The notes: generated by a model from the sequence alone, not told the origin. DNA of 64,000 bases from Candidatus Accumulibacter regalis (GCA_000585075.1 JEMY01000013.1:62001-126000); one strand, 5' to 3'. Shown: positions 34,938 through 44,940, numbered from the stretch's first letter. A program made the numbers and translations.

Positions 34938-36776
34938 ATGCAGAAGATCGAAGCGGTCAATGATTTCGTCATCAAGTTTGCCAACATCAATGGCTCGGGA
35001 TCGGCGTCGGCGAACGAACTCGTCGCGCGTGCCATCCTGCGCATGGGAGTGCCGGTCTCGCCGCGCAACATCTTCCCGTCGAACATCCAGGGGCTGCCGA
35101 CCTGGTTCGAAGTACGCGTCACCGAGCGCGGCTACCTCGGCCGGCGCGGTGGCGTCGATATGATGGTGGCCATGAACCCGCAGACCTGGGACCAGGACGT
35201 CCGCGAGATCGAGATGGGCGGCTACCTGTTCTACGACAGTTCGCGGCCACTGCCCCGCTCGCGGTCGCGCGACGACATCCACGTCATCGGCATGCCGCTC
35301 ACCGAACTGTGCAACAACACGTACAGCGACCCGCGCCAGCGACAGCTGTTCAGGAACATCCTCTACGTCGGCGCCCTGGCGCACCTGCTGGACATCGAGA
35401 CGGGCGAAATCGAGAAACTTTTCGGGCAGCAGTTCAAGGGCAAGGAGAAGCTGCTCGATTCCAACATCCAGGCGCTCAACGTCGGCCGCGACTACGCGCG
35501 CGAACACCTCAAGCCGATCGGTCTCAAGGTCGAGCGCCGTGACAAGGTCGGCGACCACATCTTCGTCGATGGCAACACCGCCGCCGCGCTGGGCTGCGTC
35601 TATGGCGGCGCGACGGTCTGCGCCTGGTACCCGATAACCCCGTCATCGTCGGTCGCCGAGGCCTTCATCCGCTTCACGCAGAAGTTGCGCGCCGACCCGC
35701 AGACCGGCAAGCAGCGCTGCGCAGTGGTGCAGGCCGAGGACGAACTGGCGTCGATCGGCATGGTCGTCGGCGCCGGCTGGAACGGCGCACGTGCCTTTAC
35801 CGCGACTTCGGGACCGGGCATCTCGCTGATGTCCGAGTTCATCGGCCTTGCCTTCTTCGCCGAGATCCCGGCCGTACTGATCAATGTCCAGCGTGGCGGC
35901 CCTTCCACCGGCATGCCGACGCGCACCCAGCAATCCGACATCCTTGCCTGCGCCTACGCCTCGCACGGCGACACCCGGCACGTGCTGCTTTTTCCGGAAG
36001 ATCCCTACGAGTGCTTCGAGATGTCGGCGCAGGCGCTCGACCTCGCCGAGCGCCTGCAGACGCCGGTCTTCGTCATGAGCGACCTGGACATCGGCATGAA
36101 CCAGCGGCTGTGCCGCCCGTTCGCCTGGGACGACAGCGTCGAATACGACCGCGGCAAGGTGATGACCCGCGAGGCACTCGACGCCGGCAGCGAATTCGGC
36201 CGCTACCTGGACGTCGACGGCGACGGCATCACCTACCGCACCTATCCGGGAACGCACCCGACCAAGGGCGGCTATTTCACGCGCGGAACGACCAAGAACG
36301 CTTACGCCGGCTACTCCGAAGCGGGCCCGGACTACGTCGACAACATGCAGCGCCTGCTGCGCAAGTTCGAAACCGCCAAGTCGCTGGTGCCGCTGCCGGT
36401 GCTCACCGCCGCCAGGTACCCGGCACGCTTCGCCGTCCTCTTCTACGGCTCGACCAGTCCGGCGATGCACGAAGCACTCGACGCGCTGGCCGAACACGGC
36501 ATCTATCTCAACGCCCTGCGCATACGCGCTTTCCCGTTCCAGAACGAGATCGTCGACTTCGTCGCGGCGCACAGCAAGGTCTTCGTCTTCGAGCAGAACC
36601 TGGACGGACAGCTGACCACCCTGCTGATCAACGAGGCCGGGGTACGTCCGGCGAGCCTGGTGACGGTCGTTCATTACGACGGAACGCCGATCACCGCGCG
36701 CTTCATTACGCAGGAAATCGCCGACCGCGTCGCACGCCTGAACGTGCATTCCTTCAAAGAAGACAGAGTGGCCTGA
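34938..36776 (+). CDS. korA: 2-oxoglutarate:ferredoxin oxidoreductase, alpha subunit (fused gamma-alpha type)
   Basis: 612 residues. The N-terminal gamma-like domain (NGSGSASANELVARAILRMG, FPSNIQGLPTWFEVRVTERG) is followed by the alpha domain: DGNTAAALGCVYGGATVCAW, YPITPSSSVAEAFI, VQAEDELASIGMVVGAGWNG, TATSGPGISLMSEFIGLAFF, and NVQRGGPSTGMPTRTQQSDI. The YPITPSS and SGPGISLM motifs are diagnostic of 2-oxoacid:acceptor oxidoreductases. Reaction: 2-oxoglutarate + CoA gives succinyl-CoA + CO2 + two electrons to ferredoxin. GAGGAACGAAA precedes the ATG. Substrate is assigned by cluster type; pyruvate or another oxoacid is not excluded. Confidence 0.9.
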   Translation: MQKIEAVNDFVIKFANINGSGSASANELVARAILRMGVPVSPRNIFPSNIQGLPTWFEVRVTERGYLGRRGGVDMMVAMNPQTWDQDVREIEMGGYLFYDSSRPLPRSRSRDDIHVIGMPLTELCNNTYSDPRQRQLFRNILYVGALAHLLDIETGEIEKLFGQQFKGKEKLLDSNIQALNVGRDYAREHLKPIGLKVERRDKVGDHIFVDGNTAAALGCVYGGATVCAWYPITPSSSVAEAFIRFTQKLRADPQTGKQRCAVVQAEDELASIGMVVGAGWNGARAFTATSGPGISLMSEFIGLAFFAEIPAVLINVQRGGPSTGMPTRTQQSDILACAYASHGDTRHVLLFPEDPYECFEMSAQALDLAERLQTPVFVMSDLDIGMNQRLCRPFAWDDSVEYDRGKVMTREALDAGSEFGRYLDVDGDGITYRTYPGTHPTKGGYFTRGTTKNAYAGYSEAGPDYVDNMQRLLRKFETAKSLVPLPVLTAARYPARFAVLFYGSTSPAMHEALDALAEHGIYLNALRIRAFPFQNEIVDFVAAHSKVFVFEQNLDGQLTTLLINEAGVRPASLVTVVHYDGTPITARFITQEIADRVARLNVHSFKEDRVA

Positions 36777-36777
36777 C

Positions 36778-37833
36778 ATGACCTACCTCGCCAAACCCAG
36801 ACTTCACCACCCGACCCTGGCCAAGAACCGCGTCGGTTACACGCGCCGCGACTACGAAGGCAAGATATCGACCCTCTGTGCCGGTTGCGGGCACGACTCG
36901 ATCTCGGCGGCGATCATCCAGGCCTGCTGGGAACTCGACATCGAGCCGCACCGCGTCGCCAAGCTCTCGGGAATCGGCTGCTCATCGAAAACACCGGACT
37001 ACTTTCTCGGCAATTCGCATGGCTTCAACACCGTGCACGGGCGCATGCCGTCGGTTCTCACCGGCGCCAACCTGGCCAACCGCGAACTGATCTACCTCGG
37101 CGTGTCCGGGGACGGCGACTCGGCGTCGATCGGCCTGGGCCAGTTCGCGCACGTCCTTCGCCGCGGCGTCAACATGACCTATATCGTCGAGAACAACGGC
37201 GTCTACGGGCTGACCAAGGGACAGTTCTCGGCGACCGCCGACAAGGGCTCGAAGTCCAAACGCGGCCAGGCCAACAACGACACGCCGATCGACCTCGCCA
37301 GCCTGGCGCTGGTGATGGGCGCAACCTTCATCGGGCGCAGCTTCTCGGGCGACAAGGCGCAACTGGTGCCGCTGATCCGGGCAGCGATCGCCCACCCCGG
37401 CGCTGCGGTGATCGACGTCGTCTCGCCCTGCGTCGCCTTCAACAACCACTCCGGCAGCACCAAGAGTTACGACTATGTGCGTGAGCACAACGAAGCGGTC
37501 AACCGCCTTGATTTCTTCCCGCAGCGCGACGAGATCACCACCGAGTACGGCGAGGGAGAGGTCATCGATGTCCGCCAGCACGACGGCTCGATCCTCCGCC
37601 TGCGCAAGCTGCACGCCGAGTACGACCCGGGTGACCGGGTACGCGCGATGGCCTACGTGCAGGAGCACGCCGCGCGCGGCGAAGTGGTCACCGGGCTGCT
37701 CTACGTCGACAACGACGCCTGCGATCTGCACGAGCAGATCAACAGCGTTGAGCAGCCCCTGAACACTCTGACCGCCGCCGAACTGTGCCCCGGCTCGGCC
37801 GTCCTTGAGAAGATCAACGCCTCGCTACGCTAA
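36778..37833 (+). CDS. korB: 2-oxoglutarate:ferredoxin oxidoreductase, beta subunit
   Basis: 351 residues, the thiamine-diphosphate subunit. STLCAGCGHDSISAAIIQA and GIGCSSKTPDYFL give cluster or ThDP ligands; GVSGDGDSASIGLGQFAHVL with NMTYIVENNGVYGLTKGQFS is the ThDP/Mg site (GDGDxxxIG...NNxVYGLTKGQ). VIDVVSPCVAFNNHSGSTKS supplies a further Cys. It begins one base after the alpha stop codon, so the three genes form one operon. The subunit is slightly longer at its C-terminus than minimal beta subunits. Confidence 0.92.
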   Translation: MTYLAKPRLHHPTLAKNRVGYTRRDYEGKISTLCAGCGHDSISAAIIQACWELDIEPHRVAKLSGIGCSSKTPDYFLGNSHGFNTVHGRMPSVLTGANLANRELIYLGVSGDGDSASIGLGQFAHVLRRGVNMTYIVENNGVYGLTKGQFSATADKGSKSKRGQANNDTPIDLASLALVMGATFIGRSFSGDKAQLVPLIRAAIAHPGAAVIDVVSPCVAFNNHSGSTKSYDYVREHNEAVNRLDFFPQRDEITTEYGEGEVIDVRQHDGSILRLRKLHAEYDPGDRVRAMAYVQEHAARGEVVTGLLYVDNDACDLHEQINSVEQPLNTLTAAELCPGSAVLEKINASLR

Positions 37834-37938
37834 GTGCCGCATGGGCTCGCCGGCGCCCTGTCGTGCCGATCGACAGGGTGCCGCTGTCGCCATTCCCAGC
37901 GGCTATAATCGCGGCTTGTTCATCTCCCTGGCGCACCC

Positions 37939-38793
37939 GTGTCCGACCGTCTTGCCGTACTGGCCCAGTACCTGCTGCCCAAGCAGGCCCTCACCACCCT
38001 CGCCGGCAGCTTCGCCGGCGCACAGGCAGGCGCGCTTACCACCGGGGTCATCCGCTGGTTTGTCAAGCGTTACCGCGTCGATCTGAGCGAGGCCGCCGAT
38101 GCCGACCCCGGCAGCTACAAGAGTTTCAACGACTTCTTCACGCGTGCCCTGCGTGCCGATGCGCGGCCGCTCTCCAGGGCCGACTTTCTCTGTCCGGTCG
38201 ACGGCGCGATCAGCCAGTTCGGGGGCATCGAAGGCGAGCAGATTTTTCAGGCCAAGGGGCACCACTACTCGACGACGGCGCTGGTCGGCGGCGATGCCAA
38301 ACTGGCAGCCGGCTTCACCGATGGCGCTTTTGCGACGCTCTACCTCAGCCCGCGCGACTATCACCGCATCCACATGCCGGTCGGCGGACGACTGATGCGA
38401 ATGATCCACGTCCCCGGCGAACTGTTCTCGGTCAATCCGGCGACCGCCCGCGGCGTACCCGGCCTGTTCGCGCGCAACGAACGCGTGGTCTGCGTTTTCG
38501 AAGGCGACTGGGGCAGCTTCGTTATGGTCCTTGTCGGCGCCACCATCGTCGGCAGCATGGCCACCGTCTGGCATGGCCGGGTCAACCCGCCGCGCAGCGG
38601 GAAGATCCGCGAATGGTCTTACGCGGGGCAGCAGATCGTGCTCGGCAAAGGAGAGGAAATGGGACGCTTCCTGCTCGGCTCAACGGTGGTCATGCTCTTC
38701 CCCAAGGACCTGCTACGCTTCAATCCGGCCTGGGCGCCGGGCGGCGCCGTGCGCCTGGGCGAGAGCATGGGCTGCAGCGCGCAGCCGTGCTGA
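37939..38793 (+). CDS. psd: Phosphatidylserine decarboxylase proenzyme
   Basis: 284 residues of the type I Psd family. YKSFNDFFTRALRADARPL is a family hallmark; PVDGAISQFG (Asp), LSPRDYHRIHMPVGG and VHVPGELFSVNP-like segments follow. LGST at residues 246-249 (FLLGSTVVMLFPKD) is the self-cleavage site that gives the pyruvoyl group from Ser248. It makes phosphatidylethanolamine at the inner membrane. The start is GTG 37939; no strong ribosome-binding site is seen. The intergenic gap to korB is about 100 bp, so it is probably a separate unit, followed after 7 bp by a pentapeptide-repeat gene. Confidence 0.93.
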   Translation: MSDRLAVLAQYLLPKQALTTLAGSFAGAQAGALTTGVIRWFVKRYRVDLSEAADADPGSYKSFNDFFTRALRADARPLSRADFLCPVDGAISQFGGIEGEQIFQAKGHHYSTTALVGGDAKLAAGFTDGAFATLYLSPRDYHRIHMPVGGRLMRMIHVPGELFSVNPATARGVPGLFARNERVVCVFEGDWGSFVMVLVGATIVGSMATVWHGRVNPPRSGKIREWSYAGQQIVLGKGEEMGRFLLGSTVVMLFPKDLLRFNPAWAPGGAVRLGESMGCSAQPC

Positions 38794-38800
38794 GTCGCCG

Positions 38801-39607
38801 ATGAAGCTGCTCTCGGCATTCTCGGCATTCTCGGCATTCTCGGCATTCCCGGCGCTCGCCGCGCTCGCTCTCGCCAGCGCAGCCCCCGACGGCCTGGCGG
38901 ACGCATTGCCCGCCGGCAACTGCGCGGATCCGCAAGCGGCGACCGATCTCTCGCAGTGCGATTTTTCGCGTCAGAAACTGGTCGGCAGGAACCTGCGCGG
39001 TGCACGCCTGGCGGGCGCGCGAATGGAAAGCACGGACTTCCGCCAGGCCGATCTGCGCGACGCCGACTTGCGCGGCAGCAACGCCAAGTGGGCCAACTTC
39101 AGTGCCGCCAACCTGGCCGCTGCCGACTTTCGCGAGGCGGACCTTTTTCACGCCACTTTCGACGACGCCAACCTGAGCAACGGCAATCTGCAGCGCGCCA
39201 ATCTGTTCGGCGCCAACCTGATCAACGCCAAGGCCCAGGGTGCCGATTTCTCGGGGGCGTACCTCAAGGACATCCTGATGGAAGGGATCGACCTCAGCGG
39301 CGGCTCGATCCGCAACTGCAACGCCTTGCGTGGCGTCTTTTCGGATGCGCGACTGGTCGGCACCGACCTCTCCGGCGCCGACCTGACCGGCGCCGCCATG
39401 GACAGTGCCGATCTCACCAACAGCACGCTCAAGGGAACCCGCCTCGCCGGCGCGACCTTGCGCCACGCGCTCTTCAGAGGTGCCAATCTGGACTCTGCCG
39501 ACTTCAGCAACGCCGACCTCTGGGACGCCAATTTCCAGCAGGCGACGAACCTCGATGATTCCGTACGCGCGGCACTGGCCGAGCCTTTCGTGGTCAGGGG
39601 ACGCTGA
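38801..39607 (+). CDS. Secreted pentapeptide-repeat protein
   Basis: 268 residues. A signal peptide (to about ASAAPDGLADA) is built on a 9-bp tandem repeat. About 190 residues of A(D/N)LxX pentapeptides follow: LRGARLAGARMESTDFRQAD, LRDADLRGSNAKWANFSAAN, then ANLSNGNLQRANLFGANLIN and DLSGADLTGAAMDSADLTNS. These fold as a right-handed quadrilateral beta-helix. CADPQAATDLSQCDF gives two cysteines before the helix, perhaps a disulfide. Secreted pentapeptide proteins have no common function. It starts 7 bp after psd and may share its transcript. Confidence 0.88.
   Translation: MKLLSAFSAFSAFSAFPALAALALASAAPDGLADALPAGNCADPQAATDLSQCDFSRQKLVGRNLRGARLAGARMESTDFRQADLRDADLRGSNAKWANFSAANLAAADFREADLFHATFDDANLSNGNLQRANLFGANLINAKAQGADFSGAYLKDILMEGIDLSGGSIRNCNALRGVFSDARLVGTDLSGADLTGAAMDSADLTNSTLKGTRLAGATLRHALFRGANLDSADFSNADLWDANFQQATNLDDSVRAALAEPFVVRGR
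38813..38848. repeat. 9-bp tandem repeat (four copies) in a signal-peptide coding region
   Basis: TCGGCATTC is repeated four times without mismatch at 38813-38848, encoding SAFSAFSAFSAF in the hydrophobic core of the signal peptide. Copy changes would stay in frame. Confidence 0.95.
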
Positions 39608-39833
39608 ATGCTGGATGGCCTCCGGACGCCAGTTTCCCGCTTGCCCGACGCCGGCAAGCGGCCGCGTGCAGCAATTCGGGAAAAGGCGACCTTCGTTCGC
39701 TTTTTTTCCGTACGGCGGACGGGTAAACGTGACCAAGGCGCCGCCGCCCTGTGTATCCTGGACGCCGTTTGACCTGCCTGGCTTTTTTCACCACGCAGCC
39801 ACGACCATCAGCCGCGGTTGACGGGAGGACGAG

Positions 39834-40394
39834 ATGATTTTCGGAAGCCGGGAGAAAGTCCGCAGCCTTGACGCGTGCCTCGGCGAGCTCGAGACGCAGA
39901 ATGAAGCACTGCCCGGGCAACTGGCGTCGGCGCCGACCGCGCACGCCGAGTCTCGGCAGGCTTCCGAGGCCACGCAGAAGCGTGGTCGGGAACTACCGCG
40001 GCTATTCCTGACCCTCGACACGGCTACCCGCGCGCGTGAAGCCGGTCGCGGTTTCGCCGTCGTTGCCGACGAAGTGCGCAAGCTCGCCGACCGAACAAGG
40101 AACGCCGAAGACTTTGCCTCGCATACCGGCTGCCGTCCGGGCCGATGGTATTATGCGGGCGACGGAAAACGCCACTGCACTCGACTTGACGGTTACCGGG
40201 CGATCGAAACGCCGCACCGGGACGTTCACCGACATGGCCGGGCAGCCGTCGAGGCCCGTCGTACCGGCGACTTCGCGCGCGGAGTGGACGCCAGCGAGCA
40301 CATGGAAACCGCCAGCAAGGCTGTGCTGCTGGGCCTCGAACGACTGGCCCAGGACGGCGAAGCGAGCCCCGATACCCTTTTCCTGAAACACTGA
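39834..40394 (+). CDS. Collapsed methyl-accepting chemotaxis protein retaining a CZB zinc-sensing domain
   Basis: 186 residues pieced from a cytoplasmic chemoreceptor. The N-terminus MIFGSREKVRSLDACLGELE is the coiled start of such receptors. The fragment AREAGRGFAVVADEVRKLAD is the conserved hairpin tip of the MCP signalling domain. A chemoreceptor zinc-binding (CZB) domain then follows: HTGCRPGRWYYAGDG with the His-x2-Cys ligands, PHRDVHRHG with further His, and MEASK-like METASKAVLLGLERL. A full receptor of this type needs some 200 more residues between these blocks, so internal deletions have removed most of the signalling domain. The frame is still open and GGGAGGACGAG precedes the ATG, but receptor function is very unlikely. 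Confidence 0.72.
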   Translation: MIFGSREKVRSLDACLGELETQNEALPGQLASAPTAHAESRQASEATQKRGRELPRLFLTLDTATRAREAGRGFAVVADEVRKLADRTRNAEDFASHTGCRPGRWYYAGDGKRHCTRLDGYRAIETPHRDVHRHGRAAVEARRTGDFARGVDASEHMETASKAVLLGLERLAQDGEASPDTLFLKH

Positions 40395-40418
40395 CCCGGC
40401 ATCATTTGCCGTCTTTTC

Positions 40419-41072
40419 ATGTCTGCACGCACTACCCTCACCGCAGCCCGCCACATCGTGGTCGAGGGCCCCATCGGCGCCGGCAAGACCAGTCTTGCGC
40501 GACGCCTCGGCGCGCACATCGACGCGCAACTGCTGCTCGAGCAACCCGAGCTGAACCCCTTCCTGAGCCGCTTTTACCAGGACCAGCAGCGCTTTGCCCT
40601 GCAGACGCAACTCTTCTTCCTGTTCCAGCGCCTCGACAAGCTGCGCGATCTGGCTCAACCCGATTTCTTCACGCGCCCAGTGGTTGCGGACTACCTGCTC
40701 GAGAAAGATCCGCTGTTTGCACTGCTGACACTCAATGAAGACGACTACGGGCTGTACCGAAAAATCTACGAGCATCTGTCACCCACGGCGACGCCACCCG
40801 ATCTGGTGATCTACCTGCAGGCCAACCCGGAAACGCTGATCGCCCGCGTGCGCAAGCGCGGTGTGGACATGGAGCGGCGGATCAGTGACTCCTATCTGAC
40901 CGTCCTCGCGGAAAGCTATATGCGTTTTTTCCACAATTACGATGCGGCGCCGGTGATGGTCGTGAACTCGGAAAACATCAACTTCGTCGACTCAGACGAC
41001 GACTTTCAACTACTCGTCAAGCGCATCGAGTTGATGCGTGGACACCGCGAGTATTTCAACCGGGGAGAGTAA
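40419..41072 (+). CDS. Deoxynucleoside kinase (dGK/dAK-type)
   Basis: 217 residues with the P-loop IVVEGPIGAGKTSLARRLG, DYLLEKDPLFALLTLNEDDY (the ExDR-like region is relaxed), PDLVIYLQANPETLIARVRK and the lid RGVDMERRISDSYL. This is the bacterial deoxyadenosine/deoxyguanosine kinase family, which salvages deoxynucleosides. It lies 4 bp before panB, an arrangement common in Betaproteobacteria, where folK often precedes it; here the upstream neighbour is the chemoreceptor remnant instead. Confidence 0.88.
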   Translation: MSARTTLTAARHIVVEGPIGAGKTSLARRLGAHIDAQLLLEQPELNPFLSRFYQDQQRFALQTQLFFLFQRLDKLRDLAQPDFFTRPVVADYLLEKDPLFALLTLNEDDYGLYRKIYEHLSPTATPPDLVIYLQANPETLIARVRKRGVDMERRISDSYLTVLAESYMRFFHNYDAAPVMVVNSENINFVDSDDDFQLLVKRIELMRGHREYFNRGE

Positions 41073-41076
41073 ACCC

Positions 41077-41889
41077 ATGTCCACCCATGTCGCGACGCGC
41101 AGGCGCACGCACGTCGACCTCGCCAAAATGCGTGCCGATGGCGAGAAAATCGCCATGCTCACGTGTTACGACGCGAGCTTCGCGCAGCTCTGCGACACCG
41201 CCGACGTAGATGTGCTGCTGATCGGCGACTCGCTCGGTATGGTGCTGCAAGGCCGTGATTCGACGCTGGCGGTGACGCTGGCCGACGTCGCCTACCACAC
41301 GGCGTGTGTCGTGCGCGGCAGCCATCGTCCGATGATCATCGCCGACATGCCCTTCGGCAGCTTCCAGGAAAGCCCGCAGCAGGCGCTGCGCAACGCCGTC
41401 CCTCTGGTTGCCAGTGGCGCACAGATGGTCAAGATCGAAGGCGGCGCCGAGATGGCCGAAACGACGCGCTTCCTGAGCAGCAGAGGCATTCCGGTCTGCG
41501 GCCACGTCGGGCTCACCCCGCAGTCGGTACACCAGATCGGCGGCTATCGCGTCCAGGGCAGAGACAATTCCGGAGCCGTCCGGCTGCTGGCCGACGCGCT
41601 CGCCCAGCAGGAAGCCGGTGCAACGCTGATCGTTCTCGAGGCCATCCCCGAGGCGCTGGCCGCTGAAGTCACTTCCAGCCTCGCCATCCCGACCATCGGC
41701 ATCGGTGCCAGCCGCGAATGCTCGGGGCAGGTGCTGGTCCTGCACGACATGCTCGACATCTCGACCGGCAGGAAGGCACGCTTCGTCAGGAACTTCATGG
41801 CTGGCGAGACGACGATCGCCGGGGCCATCGTCGCCTACGTTGCCGCGGTCAAGAACGGCAGTTTTCCGGGGCCCGAGCACTGCTACTGA
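41077..41889 (+). CDS. panB: 3-methyl-2-oxobutanoate hydroxymethyltransferase
   Basis: 270 residues with all KPHMT motifs: IAMLTCYDASFAQLCDTADV, LLIGDSLGMVLQGRDSTLAV (Mg-binding Asp), VADMPFGSF-like IADMPFGSF, VKIEGGAEM, GHVGLTPQSVHQIGGYRVQG (catalytic Glu lies further on in VLEAIPEALA) and IGIGASRECSGQVLVLHDML. It transfers a one-carbon unit from methylene-THF to 2-oxoisovalerate, the first pantothenate step. Start ATG 41077 with GGGGAGAG upstream; an in-frame upstream ATG at 41038 lies inside the kinase gene. Confidence 0.97.
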   Translation: MSTHVATRRRTHVDLAKMRADGEKIAMLTCYDASFAQLCDTADVDVLLIGDSLGMVLQGRDSTLAVTLADVAYHTACVVRGSHRPMIIADMPFGSFQESPQQALRNAVPLVASGAQMVKIEGGAEMAETTRFLSSRGIPVCGHVGLTPQSVHQIGGYRVQGRDNSGAVRLLADALAQQEAGATLIVLEAIPEALAAEVTSSLAIPTIGIGASRECSGQVLVLHDMLDISTGRKARFVRNFMAGETTIAGAIVAYVAAVKNGSFPGPEHCY

Positions 41890-41907
41890 CGGCACGCCTG
41901 CCAGTGA

Positions 41908-42813
<906 letters not shown>

Positions 42814-42872
42814 CAGGCAGCGATTAGCCGCTACAATGCCCTTCCCCCTTTAACTCAAAACCCGGTGATTCC

Positions 42873-43256
42873 ATGCAGAGGACAATGCTGAAGTCGAAGC
42901 TGCACCGCGTCAGCACCACACACGCCGAGCTCCACTATGAAGGTTCTTGCGCCATTGACGAGGACCTTCTGGATGCGGCGAATATCCGTGAGTACGAACA
43001 GATCGACATCTGGAACGTCAACAACGGCGAGCGGTTCACGACCTACAGCCTGCGTGCCGAGCGCGGCTCTGGTGTCATCTCGGTGAATGGTTCCGCTGCA
43101 CGCCGTGCCGCGCCGGGCGACATCCTGATCATCGCCAGCTTCGCGCTGTATAACGAAGTCGAGCTGGCCAAGTACGCGCCGAAACTGATTTACGTGGACA
43201 CCCAGAACCGCATCGTCCGCACCGCCGGCATGATTCCGACGCAGGCAGCTGCCTGA
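42873..43256 (+). CDS. panD: Aspartate 1-decarboxylase proenzyme
   Basis: 127 residues. The self-processing site Gly24-Ser25 in YEGSCAID yields the pyruvoyl cofactor; [40 protein letters not shown] and YVDTQNRIV are family hallmarks. It makes the beta-alanine used by PanC. It is last in the panBCD cluster and is followed by a strong terminator. Confidence 0.97.
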   Translation: MQRTMLKSKLHRVSTTHAELHYEGSCAIDEDLLDAANIREYEQIDIWNVNNGERFTTYSLRAERGSGVISVNGSAARRAAPGDILIIASFALYNEVELAKYAPKLIYVDTQNRIVRTAGMIPTQAAA

Positions 43257-43280
43257 GCGGCGAGTCATCTGCTGCAGTGA

Positions 43281-43313
43281 AAAAAAAGCCGCGACCGAGT
43301 CGCGGCTTTTTTT
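43281..43313 (+). terminator. Rho-independent terminator after panD
   Basis: AGCCGCGAC-cga-GTCGCGGCT hairpin flanked by an A-run (43281-43287) and a seven-T run (43307-43313). It is effective on the plus strand for panBCD and could also act on the minus strand. Confidence 0.93.
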
Positions 43314-43413
43314 GTTCAGGCGCTCGTCGGGAGCGCATTATTGACCGTTCGCACCCTGCACGGCGTCGTCAAGGCGTGCCCGGCTTGGCGGGCGGCCTCG
43401 CGCCGCCTGGTCA

Positions 43414-44940
43414 TCACGCCGTTTCCGGCCCAGCCTTGGGCTTGCGCGGCCGACGTGGCCGCGGCGCCGGCTTCTTGACCGGCGCCAGCTCCGTCGCATC
43501 GCTGCTGGCCGTGGCCGCGGCCGTTTCGACAACGACCACAGTCGACCCCGACTCCAGCGCCGGCTCGGGAGAAGGTTGCGCACCTGGCTCAGCAGACGCG
43601 GCAACACTGGCAACCGTTTTTGCAGCGGTCCGGCGGCGCCCCGGAGTACGTGGTCTAGCGGCCGGCTGGCGATCCTCGCTGTCCCGACCGGGACTCCCGG
43701 CCGCGCTGGCCACGTCGACCGGCGGTAGCGACGCCGAGGCGTCTGGCGACACAAGAGGTTCGGGCGCTGACGACGATTGCCGCGCATCTGCGCCTTCCGC
43801 GGACGCCGACACCTGTGGCGCTGCGGGTAGCACCGGCGCATCGACGGAGTCTGCGCCGGCAGCAGCGTCTTCCCGACCCTGACCGTCAGCACTTTCCCCA
43901 CCGTCATCCGTGGCAGCGGCCTCTTCCTTGCCCGCCTTCGGCTCACGCTCCCGCTTGGCACCTTTCTCGCCACCCTTTCGGCGGCCCTGCCCCTTGCGCC
44001 GCCCAGCCGCCTGCTCGCCCTGTTCATCGACGCTTGTTGCGCCGTCCACGGGCACTGCCGGCACCGCCGGCGGCAAGCCCTCGACGCCGAGCTCGGCGGG
44101 TGCTTCAGCGGCAGCGTCACCGCCGTTGCTGCGATAGACGTAAGTGCCCGACTTTTCGTCACGACCAATGACCAGCAGCCCGCGCTTCTGCGCTTCTTCG
44201 AGCAGGTTGCCAAAAACCCGGAAACCGTAGTACGACTCGTTGAAATCGGGCTTGCGCCGCTTGATCGCTTCCTTGAGCATCGACGCCCAGATCTTGCCGC
44301 TGTCACCACGCTCGCCGATCAGGGCGTCGAAGGTCGCCACGGCCAGCTCGACGGCCTTGCTGCGGCGCGCCTCGAGTTCCGCCCTGCGTTGCGCATCCTC
44401 CTCCGGCGAGCGCCTGACTACCGGCTGGGCTTCCTTCGAGTCGCGCCGCGCCGAGCGCTGAATCTCGCGCACCAGGTCGTCGTAGAAAATGAACTCGTCG
44501 CAATTGGCGATCAGGAGATCCGAGGTTGACTGCTTGACGCCAACACCAATTACATATTTCGCGTTCTCGCGCAGCTTGGAAACCAGCGGCGAGAAATCCG
44601 AGTCACCACTGATTATGACAAAGGTGTCGACGTGCGATTTGGTGTAACAGAGGTCGAGGGCATCGACGACCAGGCGAATATCGGCTGAATTCTTGCCCGA
44701 TTGACGCAGGTGCGGAATCTCGATCAGCTCGAAGTTCGCCTCGTGCATCGCGGCCTTGAAGCCCTTGTATCTCTCCCAGTCGCAATAGGCTTTCTTGACG
44801 ACGATACTGCCCTTGAGCAACAGGCGTTCGAGGACCGGCTTGATATCGAACTTGTCGTAGTTTGCATCGCGAACACCGAGGGCGACGTTCTCGAAGTCAC
44901 AATAAAGCGCCATGATGGCGGTTTCGGGCGCGACGGCCAT
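43414..44940 (-). CDS. NYN-domain ribonuclease-like protein with LOTUS/OST-HTH domain and long disordered tail
   Basis: 508 residues. The N-terminal NYN (PIN-like) domain shows IMALYCDFENVALG (catalytic Asp), NSADIRLVVDALDLCYTKSH and FVIISGDSDFSPLVSKLREN. A LOTUS/OST-HTH domain follows at about residues 200-260 (SKIWASMLKEAI-like GKIWASMLKEAIKRRKPDFN, YGFRVFGNLLEEAQKRGLL, DEKSGTYVYR). The remaining 230 residues are Ala/Pro/Glu/Lys-rich and low complexity, ending in basic KKPAPRPRRPRKPKAGP. NYN-LOTUS proteins are thought to act on structured RNA; the substrate is unknown. GGAGAAAC precedes the ATG at 44940. Confidence 0.88.
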   Translation of the reverse strand: MAVAPETAIMALYCDFENVALGVRDANYDKFDIKPVLERLLLKGSIVVKKAYCDWERYKGFKAAMHEANFELIEIPHLRQSGKNSADIRLVVDALDLCYTKSHVDTFVIISGDSDFSPLVSKLRENAKYVIGVGVKQSTSDLLIANCDEFIFYDDLVREIQRSARRDSKEAQPVVRRSPEEDAQRRAELEARRSKAVELAVATFDALIGERGDSGKIWASMLKEAIKRRKPDFNESYYGFRVFGNLLEEAQKRGLLVIGRDEKSGTYVYRSNGGDAAAEAPAELGVEGLPPAVPAVPVDGATSVDEQGEQAAGRRKGQGRRKGGEKGAKREREPKAGKEEAAATDDGGESADGQGREDAAAGADSVDAPVLPAAPQVSASAEGADARQSSSAPEPLVSPDASASLPPVDVASAAGSPGRDSEDRQPAARPRTPGRRRTAAKTVASVAASAEPGAQPSPEPALESGSTVVVVETAAATASSDATELAPVKKPAPRPRRPRKPKAGPETA

